Shown piece by piece: positions 1-7,369 of a stretch of 52,488 bases of DNA. Origin of the DNA: a virus. How positions within the stretch are numbered: the first letter of the stretch is position 1; every line of letters begins with the position of its first letter. The notes beneath the pieces are model-generated. The model saw nothing but the letters and a program-made list of their open reading frames with translations, ran no database searches and was not told the DNA's origin. The stretch spans positions 1 to 52,488 of IMG/VR virus record IMGVR_UViG_3300007513_000055, one strand, 5' to 3'. Position numbers and translations under genes: made by a program.

Positions 1-2
1 AT

Positions 3-1454
3 GATCAGGGCGTAGTCCAAATTGGCGTCGTTCAAACTGCTGCCGATCTTATTGCCACTTCCGACCCTGGCGACTTAATTATCAACAATGTCGATGGTAA
101 TGATATCAAGTTCGCCACTGCCGACACTCAACGAATGATCATCGACCAGGCCGGCAACGTCGGAATCGGCACGATGGATCCCCCGATTTACCTGCTTGAA
201 ATTAACGGGACAACTGATCACGGCGACACCACAACCTTCAAGAACGGCACCGCCGGAATGATTAGTTGGAACAATCCCGACCACTACTTCTTCATCCGCG
301 GCGCAACCAATTTCGATCTAGGCCTCGGCGGCAATAATGATGAACAGCAAGTGTATATTTCCGGTTCAACTGGACACGTTGGCATTGGGACGACCACCCC
401 CGGCACAATGTTACAGATAGAAAGCGCAGAGCCCTACCTCACACTCAAAAATAGCACCAACGAACATACCGATGGCGGCGCCGAGACTCGCATTATCTTC
501 GAGGATCATAGCAATGCGGCCTTGGCTCAAATTCAAGCTAGCCACGATGGAGCCGCTGACGATACCAAAGGCGACCTGATCTTTTCGACCCACAACGGCA
601 CCTCGCTGGGGGAGAAAATGCGGATTGATTCCAATGGCGATGTTGGCATCGGAACTACTGCACCAGAGGCGGCGCTTCATGTACACAGCGGGGATCCCGG
701 TGTTGCGCCACACGCCGGCGCCCTTGATTTTCTTATAGAAAGCAATGGCACTGTGGGGATGTCCATCCTTGGCGGCGCAGCCAACTCCGCTAGAATTTAT
801 TTTGGAAGCTCGGGCGGAAACCGCGACGGTAAAATTGACTATAATCTGAATGACGACATTATGCAATTCGGCACGGCCGACGCGACGCGAATGAGCCTTA
901 GTGCCGATGGTTTAGACTTGGATTATGCCACTGCTACCGCCCCGGGCGCCGGGTGGAACCCAACTACCGGAAGCGTGGTTGGCGTTAGCAAGATTAATGG
1001 TGAGATTGTCACAACAATGCTCGTTGATGTGGGGAATCTTGCCGGTACCGGCTCTGCGAGTTCGATCCTCGGCGCCTTCGCCGGCGGCGCCGCATATCTC
1101 ACGCAGATCACCACAGCGAAAAACGGCATCATTTATAAGGCAGAGGTGTCGTGTGTTAAGGCTCCCGCTAAGAACCCCACCGGCGGCAACGTTCCAGAGG
1201 ACATCGACGTTGTTGTTAACGCGGACGGCACTTTAGGCTTCGGGCACACCGCGCACACCTCGGGATCGACTACGGTGGTCGCCCCCGGCGCGACTTGGAC
1301 TGCAGGCCTGCGAAAAGAGTCGGCTGACATGGCGGACTTATCGCCCTTGGTTAATGGCTATGTGTACTTGACTAATGGCGGCGCAGGCTTCGATCAGCAG
1401 GGCTCCTATTTGGACGGCAAGTTCGTTATCAAGCTATACGGAGCCGACTTCTAG
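3..1454 (+). CDS. Tail-fibre-like structural protein, C-terminal part
   Basis: The reading frame is already open at the window edge, so the true start lies upstream and at least 483 residues are present. Three copies of a G-(N/H/D)-VGIGT motif followed by a proline occur near nt 155, 375 and 635. Such VGIGT units are common in trimeric phage fibres and host-contact adhesins. The rest is rich in Gly, Ala, Ser and Thr, as expected for beta-structured fibres. It lies just before the head scaffold gene and ends at a TAG stop. No enzymatic or self-cleaving chaperone domain was recognised at the C-terminus. A role in host recognition is inferred from the repeats alone. Confidence 0.6.
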   Translation, partial: DQGVVQIGVVQTAADLIATSDPGDLIINNVDGNDIKFATADTQRMIIDQAGNVGIGTMDPPIYLLEINGTTDHGDTTTFKNGTAGMISWNNPDHYFFIRGATNFDLGLGGNNDEQQVYISGSTGHVGIGTTTPGTMLQIESAEPYLTLKNSTNEHTDGGAETRIIFEDHSNAALAQIQASHDGAADDTKGDLIFSTHNGTSLGEKMRIDSNGDVGIGTTAPEAALHVHSGDPGVAPHAGALDFLIESNGTVGMSILGGAANSARIYFGSSGGNRDGKIDYNLNDDIMQFGTADATRMSLSADGLDLDYATATAPGAGWNPTTGSVVGVSKINGEIVTTMLVDVGNLAGTGSASSILGAFAGGAAYLTQITTAKNGIIYKAEVSCVKAPAKNPTGGNVPEDIDVVVNADGTLGFGHTAHTSGSTTVVAPGATWTAGLRKESADMADLSPLVNGYVYLTNGGAGFDQQGSYLDGKFVIKLYGADF

Positions 1455-1501
1455 CCCCCATCCAGCACTATAATAATTTTATGCTTTTCCGAAAAATATA
1501 G

Positions 1502-1510
1502 ACTATTTAT
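1502..1510 (+). promoter_or_regulatory. Candidate late promoter motif ACTATTTAT upstream of the scaffold gene
   Basis: GACTATTTAT starts 48 bases before the scaffold ATG. Nearly the same word occurs 49, 48 and 47 bases before three other gene starts in this window (7370, 36485, 49714). No matching -35 element is visible. The surrounding gap of 95 bases is AT-rich and ends in a TTTAGGAGAG ribosome-binding site. Confidence 0.4.
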
Positions 1511-1549
1511 TTTTGACGAAAAATACTATAATTTTAGGAGAGTACGTAT

Positions 1550-2662
1550 ATGTCATCTATGCTAGAACAAGCCATTGTAGACGCTGAGGCTTTGAAAGAG
1601 GCAGCAATGAAAAACGCTGAATCACTTATCATTGATAAGTACTCGGAAGAAGTGAAGAAGGCCGTGCAAAATCTTTTGGAGCAGGAAGAAGACGAAATGG
1701 CCCTCGATGCCGAAATTGAGGAGCCCGTCGACGATCTGCCCCCCGAAGATGACGTTAGCGACGTCGCTGGCGACGTTCCGCCCGCTCACTCAGTTGGCGG
1801 TTCTGGCGATGATGAAGTAGGCGCTCTCCGTGACGCAGTTGATACTGCCGAAGATGCTCTTGAAGACATATCTGACAAACTTGACGCACTTGAGAATGTT
1901 GCCGATGCTGGTTCCGATTCTGACGTCGAGATCGATTTACATCAGCTTCGTGCTGAGTTAGAGGGTGAGGATGATCTTGATCCCAACGACATGGTCGACC
2001 GTGAAGAGGTTGCTGCCGATCTGGAAGAGGAGCCCCCATTGGAGGAGGCTATCGAAGAGTTCGACATTGATCCCGAAATGCTTGAAGCCATTGTACAGGA
2101 GTTACGCGTGGACATCGATCCCAAGGCCGACGGATGGCTGAACTCCTCAGACGAGAAGCTCCATCACGCTGCCGAGCAAAAGCTTGCCGCAGCCCAGGAC
2201 GATGCCGTTGCTGAGGAGAACGAAGAACTCCGAAAGGCAATGAAGAGCGTTCAACTGGAAAACAAGAATCTAGAGACACAAAACAACACTACACAAGAAA
2301 AAAATAAGAAATTAGAGCAAACAATTATGCATCTCAAAGAGAAGTTTGATGAAATAAACCTCTCGAATGCTAGATTGCTGTATACTAATAAGGTTTTGAA
2401 CAGCGCCTCCTTAAATGAGCGACAAAAAAATAAGATTGTCGATGCTATTTCCAAGGCCGATACTATCGAAGAAGCGAAAGTTATTTATGAAACACTCGAA
2501 AGCGCAACGGGCGAAACCCAAACAAGGGCTATGCCAAAATCGTTGAGTGAGATGGTTCAACGTAGTAGCTCTTCGATGTTGGTTTCTCGCAACAGAAAAC
2601 GAGAAGAAACAATTTCTGAATCTTTCTCTGATCGAATGCAGAAATTAGCTGGAATAAAGTAA
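1550..2662 (+). CDS. Prohead core scaffolding protein, T4 gp22-like
   Basis: This 370-residue, strongly acidic protein probably forms the internal scaffold around which the capsid shell assembles. The N-terminus (SSMLEQAIVDAEALKEAAMK) matches the style of gp22-type proteins of marine T4-like phages. Residues about 25-200 are dominated by Glu and Asp, a Lys/Glu/Asn-rich coiled-coil stretch follows near 225-270, and the C-terminus contains LNERQKNKIVDAISKA. The gene lies directly before the major capsid gene, the conserved 22-23 order. A TAGGAG ribosome-binding site precedes the ATG. In T4 the scaffold is degraded by the prohead protease. No gp21-type protease gene is in this window. Confidence 0.75.
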   Translation: MSSMLEQAIVDAEALKEAAMKNAESLIIDKYSEEVKKAVQNLLEQEEDEMALDAEIEEPVDDLPPEDDVSDVAGDVPPAHSVGGSGDDEVGALRDAVDTAEDALEDISDKLDALENVADAGSDSDVEIDLHQLRAELEGEDDLDPNDMVDREEVAADLEEEPPLEEAIEEFDIDPEMLEAIVQELRVDIDPKADGWLNSSDEKLHHAAEQKLAAAQDDAVAEENEELRKAMKSVQLENKNLETQNNTTQEKNKKLEQTIMHLKEKFDEINLSNARLLYTNKVLNSASLNERQKNKIVDAISKADTIEEAKVIYETLESATGETQTRAMPKSLSEMVQRSSSSMLVSRNRKREETISESFSDRMQKLAGIK

Positions 2663-2691
2663 GATAAAAGATATTAAGGAGGAAATACACA

Positions 2692-4464
2692 ATGTCTATT
2701 CTTAACAAATTGACAGAAGGTATTGTGAATCGTGATTTACAAAAGGAAGGTGCCGCTCTTCGTTCGAAGTGGGAGCGCACTGGCCTTCTGGAGGGTCTCG
2801 GTGACGAGCGCACAAAGGACAGCATGTCTGTTCTGCTTGAGAACCAGGCCAAGGAACTACTTCGTGAAGCTAGCGCTATGGCTAGCGGTGATGTCGAGGG
2901 CTTTGCTGCCGTCGCATTCCCAATCGTCCGCCGTGTTTTCGGTGGTCTAATCGCTAATGACCTCGTTTCGGTACAGCCAATGAGCTTGCCTTCGGGTCTC
3001 ATTTTCTTCCTGGACTTCCAGGCGGATCCCCGCGTCGCTCAGCGCCTAGGTATGGATCGTAATGATTCCCTCTTCGGCGGCGGCGTTGTCGGCCAGCAAC
3101 TTACTGGTGGTGTCGACTTGGGCGGCGTTAACGCTGAGAAGAGCTTCTATGCTCTTAACAATGGTTACTCCTCCCCAACGGGCAGCATGACCGCGACAGT
3201 CAACGTTATCGCATCCGGTACGTTCGGCGGCTCCGGTCTCCCAGCCGCCATCGGCGCTGGCCTTACGCAGGATCAGTTTAACCGCATCCTGCGCTATGAT
3301 GCTGACTTGACGTCGGGTACGTCTACTGCTGCTATCGGTACTCTGGCTTTGACCGGTACCGCCGCTCAGTTGGCCGGCCTCAACAAGGACGACCTTGTCG
3401 CACTCACCATTCTTGATGGTACACTGGACGCCAACGGTCCCCAGCTTCGTCGTCTGACGCAGTTCTCTGGTACGGACGCCGGCCTTTTGAAGGCAGGTGA
3501 GCCCAAGAACACTGCGCTGATCATTGTTGCTGACGCCGATGGTAACCTCACTGCTGATGAGCTTGAGGCTGACCTCAACGCTAACCACACAGTCGGCTTC
3601 CCAGTTAAGGACGAGTTTGGTAATGTTTCTCGTTCTGGCGCCGAAGGTGCTGTCGTTGGTGCAACCCCGTGGAACTTGGAGAACGAGACTGAGATTCCTG
3701 AGATCGACATCAAGGTCGATTCTGTGAGTGTCACGGCCGTCACCAAGAAGCTCAAGGCCAAGTGGACACCTGAGTTAGGTCAGGACCTTAACGCCTACCA
3801 CAACCTCGACGCTGAGGTGGAGCTTACTTCGATTCTCTCCGAGCAGATTGCTCTTGAGATCGACCGCGAGATCCTTGAGGATCTCATCAAGGGCGCCCGC
3901 GCGGGCACCTTCTACTGGAGCCGTTCCCCCGGCCTGTTCGTTAACCGCGAGACAGGTGCCGAGATCGGTGCCAACACTCAGGCCCCCGACTTCACGGGTA
4001 CTGTGAGTGAGTGGTATGAGACTCTGATCGAGACAGTCAATGACATCTCGGCTCAGATTCACCGCAAGACGCTCCGCGGCGGCGCGAACTTCATCGTTTG
4101 CTCCCCCGAGGTTGCTTCCGTGCTTGAGATGACCGCTGGTTATCGTGCCAATGTGACCGTCGATTCCGATCGCGGTACCGTCGGTGCGGTGAAGGTTGGC
4201 AACCTCTCGAAGAAGTGGGATGTTATGGTTGACCCTTACTTCCCACGTAACGTCGTTCTGGTTGGCCGTAAGGGCAATAGCTTCCTTGAGAGTGGCTATG
4301 TGTACGCTCCTTACGTACCTCTCCAGGTGACTCCCACGATCTTCGGTGTTGAGGACTTCGTGCCCCGTAAGGGCGTGATGACCCGCTACGCCAAGAAGAT
4401 GGTCCGACCCGATATGTACGGTCTGGTTGTCGTTCGTGGTCTGCTTGGTGAGGATGGCGCTTAA
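2692..4464 (+). CDS. Major capsid protein, T4 gp23-like
   Basis: 590 residues, somewhat longer than T4 gp23 (521). Hallmarks are FPIVRRVFGGLIANDLVSVQ near residue 80, a central block with KAKWTPELGQDL, and the C-terminal stretch from RKTLRGGANFIVCSPEVAS to RKGVMTRYAKKMVRPDMYG. T4-type capsid proteins are trimmed at the N-terminus by the prohead protease. VLLE followed by NQAKELL near residue 45-55 is a plausible cleavage site, by analogy only. The extra length sits mainly at residues about 145-310 and may be a surface-exposed insertion. A strong AAGGAGG site precedes the ATG and a terminator follows the stop, as expected for a very highly expressed late gene. Confidence 0.92.
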   Translation: MSILNKLTEGIVNRDLQKEGAALRSKWERTGLLEGLGDERTKDSMSVLLENQAKELLREASAMASGDVEGFAAVAFPIVRRVFGGLIANDLVSVQPMSLPSGLIFFLDFQADPRVAQRLGMDRNDSLFGGGVVGQQLTGGVDLGGVNAEKSFYALNNGYSSPTGSMTATVNVIASGTFGGSGLPAAIGAGLTQDQFNRILRYDADLTSGTSTAAIGTLALTGTAAQLAGLNKDDLVALTILDGTLDANGPQLRRLTQFSGTDAGLLKAGEPKNTALIIVADADGNLTADELEADLNANHTVGFPVKDEFGNVSRSGAEGAVVGATPWNLENETEIPEIDIKVDSVSVTAVTKKLKAKWTPELGQDLNAYHNLDAEVELTSILSEQIALEIDREILEDLIKGARAGTFYWSRSPGLFVNRETGAEIGANTQAPDFTGTVSEWYETLIETVNDISAQIHRKTLRGGANFIVCSPEVASVLEMTAGYRANVTVDSDRGTVGAVKVGNLSKKWDVMVDPYFPRNVVLVGRKGNSFLESGYVYAPYVPLQVTPTIFGVEDFVPRKGVMTRYAKKMVRPDMYGLVVVRGLLGEDGA

Positions 4465-4489
4465 GCCATAGCTTAAAAAGCAAAACCGA

Positions 4490-4526
4490 AGCCCCGTTCT
4501 CTTAGCTGAGGGCGGGGCTTTTTTTA
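4490..4526 (+). terminator. Rho-independent terminator after the major capsid gene
   Basis: A 7-bp GC-rich stem, AGCCCCG (4490-4496) with CGGGGCT (4513-4519), encloses a loop with three more pairs (CTC/GAG). It is followed directly by a run of seven T. It lies 26 bases after the capsid stop and separates head from neck genes. Confidence 0.88.
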
Positions 4527-4587
4527 TTAAAAATGAGATTATGACCATTGGAAACTACTTACCATTAGTCATAGGAGTTTTTAATGC

Positions 4588-5874
4588 ATGGCGATACCAA
4601 CATTAAGACCAAGTAGTCAAGTAAGCAAGTCAATTTTAACGTCTACTGGCTCCCACGCAGACGTGGTCGGGAGCCTACCCTTTGGAATATACACGTCCAA
4701 CGCCTTTGTATCTGGCGCCGTTGATCAGGTGGCATACACCTACAACAAGCTTGGTGGTGAAGTATTAGACATTGAATTAAAGACTTCCCAAGTATACGCT
4801 GCCTACGAAGAGGCAGTTTTAGAATATTCCTATATTGTTAACATCCATCAGGCCAAGAACTCCATTGGTAGTTTGCTTGGAGCGCCCACCGGGTCTTTCG
4901 ATCAGGACGGGCAGTTGGAAGCTGGCCATGCACTTTCTGGCTCAAACTTGGCCCTCAGGTATCCCAAGTTTAAGTTCGGATATGCTCAAAGAGTTTCCGA
5001 TTCCTCAATCGCCCAAGTTGGCCTAGGCCCAAATGACACGCTATATTCGGCTTCTTTTGATATTTCCAGTGGAAATCAGGATTATGATTTGCAGGCGATT
5101 ATCTCAGGAAGCTCCAACACAAACGAGGATAACGGAACGGGCAATACAGTTAAATTTGCTGGCTTGGTCGGAGATAAAAAGATTTTAATTAAAAGAGTTT
5201 ATTACAAAACAGCGCGCGCCATGTGGAGGTTCTTTGGTTATTATGGTGGTATCAACGTTTTAGGGAATCTCACCACTTATGGCCAGTACGCTGATGATTC
5301 TACGTTTCAGGTTGTTCCTGTTTGGCAAAATAAACAACAGGCAATGGCGTACGAGGATGCAATTTATACCAGAATCTCTCATTATTCGTACGAGATTTCA
5401 AACAACAAGATAAGGCTTTACCCACCTCCACCAGAATCAGACCCTGGGTTCGATACGATGTGGATAGACTTTGTAATTCCACAAGATGCATGGGAATCCG
5501 ATTCCGGAGTTGATGATGGAACTGAAGGCATCAACAACATGAATACTCTGCCCTTTGAGAATGTTCCGTATAACAACATTAACAGCATTGGCAAGCAGTG
5601 GATTCGCAGATTCGCCCTCGCCTTGTCAAAGGAGACCTTGGGACAGATCCGCGGCAAGTTTACGACCATACCCATTCCAGGTGAGTCAGTCACTCTGAAT
5701 GCTGACGCACTAATAACCCAGGCAAAGGAAGAGCAAACGGCTCTGAGAGATGAGCTGAAGGCAACGTTGGATGAAATGACCTATAAACAACTCGTGGAAG
5801 ATACTGCGGCAATTTCCGAGAATACGATCATTGTTAACAAAGACATTCCAGTTCTTTCAATATACGCGGGGTAA
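4588..5874 (+). CDS. Neck protein, T4 gp13-like
   Basis: 428 residues. The N-terminal part has the LGGEVLDIELKTSQVYAAYE pattern followed by a helix, as in gp13-type head-completion proteins. The C-terminus, WIRRFALALSKETLGQIRGK followed by IPIPGESVTLNADALITQAK, resembles the gp13 ending WhRryttALhKkqwG...PGGVxLNGxxhhxEA. The phage protein is longer than T4 gp13 (309), mainly through an insert around residues 90-190. It would close the portal vertex and join head to tail. Position between capsid and gp14/15-like genes fits. A CATAGGAG site lies before the ATG, with a slightly long spacer. The family call rests on local pattern similarity. Confidence 0.6.
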   Translation: MAIPTLRPSSQVSKSILTSTGSHADVVGSLPFGIYTSNAFVSGAVDQVAYTYNKLGGEVLDIELKTSQVYAAYEEAVLEYSYIVNIHQAKNSIGSLLGAPTGSFDQDGQLEAGHALSGSNLALRYPKFKFGYAQRVSDSSIAQVGLGPNDTLYSASFDISSGNQDYDLQAIISGSSNTNEDNGTGNTVKFAGLVGDKKILIKRVYYKTARAMWRFFGYYGGINVLGNLTTYGQYADDSTFQVVPVWQNKQQAMAYEDAIYTRISHYSYEISNNKIRLYPPPPESDPGFDTMWIDFVIPQDAWESDSGVDDGTEGINNMNTLPFENVPYNNINSIGKQWIRRFALALSKETLGQIRGKFTTIPIPGESVTLNADALITQAKEEQTALRDELKATLDEMTYKQLVEDTAAISENTIIVNKDIPVLSIYAG

Positions 5875-5880
5875 CAGAGT

Positions 5881-6366
5881 ATGGCAAACGAATGGTCACA
5901 GCCTGGTAACCCCCCTCCTCCTCTTTTTTTAGGAAAGAAGGAAAGAGACCTAGTAAAGCAAGTTAATGACGAACTTATTGAGAGAGTCATCGGGCAGCCC
6001 ATACTTTATTTTCCAATTGACTTATCTCGCACAAACTTCCATTCACTGTATGGGGAGGCAATAAGGAAGACCTTTTTGCCCCCTATCCGTGTATACGCCC
6101 TCGTTGATTGGGAAGGGCAGACAACTCAAACGGGCCGCTATGGCGTTGACAAGAGATCCTCTTTGACTGTGCATTTCCATAAAAGAAGACTGACTGAGGA
6201 TCAAGATCTTTTTGTGAGAGAGGGCGATTTTATTCAGTTCGATAAACTTTACTATGAGATTGCTACCCTCAACGAGCCACGACTCTTGTTTGGGCAAGAG
6301 AACCACAAGCTTGAAATAAGCGCAAAATGCATAAGAGCCAGAGAGGAGGTGTTCAATGCCAAGTAA
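5881..6366 (+). CDS. Neck protein, T4 gp14-like
   Basis: 161 residues, compared with 256 for T4 gp14. It has the pattern expected of gp14-like head-closure proteins: an N-terminal helix, a segment ending in LPPIRVYALVDWEG, then a beta-rich core with GDFIQFDKLYYEI and EPRLLFGQENHKLEI, resembling the gp14 'Y-E-I ... F-Q-L-G' region. It starts seven bases after the gp13-like gene and overlaps the next gene by 11 bases, so the three are probably co-translated. The N-terminus is proline-rich (NPPPPLF). Assignment depends partly on gene order. Confidence 0.55.
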   Translation: MANEWSQPGNPPPPLFLGKKERDLVKQVNDELIERVIGQPILYFPIDLSRTNFHSLYGEAIRKTFLPPIRVYALVDWEGQTTQTGRYGVDKRSSLTVHFHKRRLTEDQDLFVREGDFIQFDKLYYEIATLNEPRLLFGQENHKLEISAKCIRAREEVFNAK

Positions 6367-7294
6367 GAAGCCCCGGTATTTCTCTACGAGGAACAAGACG
6401 CAGAAAGATTATTCTTACACTGATGTGGAAGATACTTCCATTATTAAAGAGGTGATACCATTTCAGGAATCCACCCTAGAAACGATCGATACAGCGATGT
6501 TCCGGTGGATAGACGAGGAGATGAATGTTTCCGCAAGAGGCAACACAGGGTTTAAGAAAGTTCCAGTATTATGGGTTTCTGCCGAAAGAGCTTACCAGAT
6601 TAAGAAAGATAAGGGATTGAGAGACCAGGATGGTACTCTTATTTTCCCCTTGATAACTGTTGAAAGGACGAGTGTTGTAAAGAGTCTTAGTAAGAAAGGG
6701 GCAATCTTCAATTCTTTTGCCGTCAACGATGTTCGCGGCGGATCTATAACAATTGCAAGACAAATTAATCAAGATAAGACTTCTAATTTTGCAAACGCTG
6801 ATGCATACAAGAAGCGGGGCACGCCAGAGAGTCCTGATTCGGGCATCAATCAAAGGAATTTTCCTCGTAAAAATAAGAAAGTTGTTTACGAAACCATTAC
6901 AATTCCGGTCCCGGTTTATTTGGACATCCAATACGACATCTACGTTAGGACTGAATACCAACAGCAAATGAACGAAATTATAGCCCCATTTCTCGTTAAG
7001 ACGGGTAGTCTAAGCTACTTCCACATTTACAACGAAGGTCACGGCTTTGAAGCATTCATACAAGAAGACTATGCTCAGGAAAACAACGTTTCTTCGCTGG
7101 ATGAGGAAGAGAGACAATACCAGACCAAGATAACCATCAAGGTTCTGGGGTATGTTATTGGTGCTGACACCAACCAAGAACAACCAAGGATAGTAAGGCG
7201 CCAAAACGCTGTTGAAGTCAAGATCCCTCGCGAGAGGGTAATCGTTGGTGACATCCCCGATCATATTGATAAGAGGGGGTTTTATCGGGATTAA
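6356..7294 (+). CDS. Tail terminator / sheath-stabilising protein, T4 gp15-like
   Basis: 312 residues. The core resembles gp15: VPVLWVSAERAYQIKKDKGL, then LIFPLITVERTSV, and YDIYVRTEYQQQMNEIIAPF, which parallels the T4 segment with 'IFTRYEDDMFQIVEQILPYF'. gp15 caps the finished tail and forms the surface that binds the neck. The gene lies between the gp14-like gene and the sheath gene, and its start lies inside the upstream gene. A GAGAGGAGG site precedes the ATG. A 75-base AT-rich gap with promoter-like motifs follows. Confidence 0.6.
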   Translation: MPSKKPRYFSTRNKTQKDYSYTDVEDTSIIKEVIPFQESTLETIDTAMFRWIDEEMNVSARGNTGFKKVPVLWVSAERAYQIKKDKGLRDQDGTLIFPLITVERTSVVKSLSKKGAIFNSFAVNDVRGGSITIARQINQDKTSNFANADAYKKRGTPESPDSGINQRNFPRKNKKVVYETITIPVPVYLDIQYDIYVRTEYQQQMNEIIAPFLVKTGSLSYFHIYNEGHGFEAFIQEDYAQENNVSSLDEEERQYQTKITIKVLGYVIGADTNQEQPRIVRRQNAVEVKIPRERVIVGDIPDHIDKRGFYRD

Positions 7295-7320
7295 TTTTTC
7301 TTCTTTTCACAGTAACCCGC

Positions 7321-7344
7321 ACTATTTATAGAAGAAATAAATAC
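7321..7344 (+). promoter_or_regulatory. Candidate late promoter motifs upstream of tail sheath
   Basis: ACTATTTATAG starts 49 bases before the sheath ATG, matching the spacing seen at three other genes. It is followed by AATAAATAC (7336-7344), which resembles the T4-type late -10 element TATAAATA. Either could drive the sheath gene. An AAGGAG ribosome-binding site follows at 7352-7357. Confidence 0.4.
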
Positions 7345-7369
7345 ACTTATGTAAGGAGAATTTATTAGC

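Noticed and set aside
3775-4548. Minus-strand open frame of 257 codons over the capsid gene and its terminator
   Set aside because: It runs through a clear terminator and opposite highly conserved capsid sequence; shadow frame.
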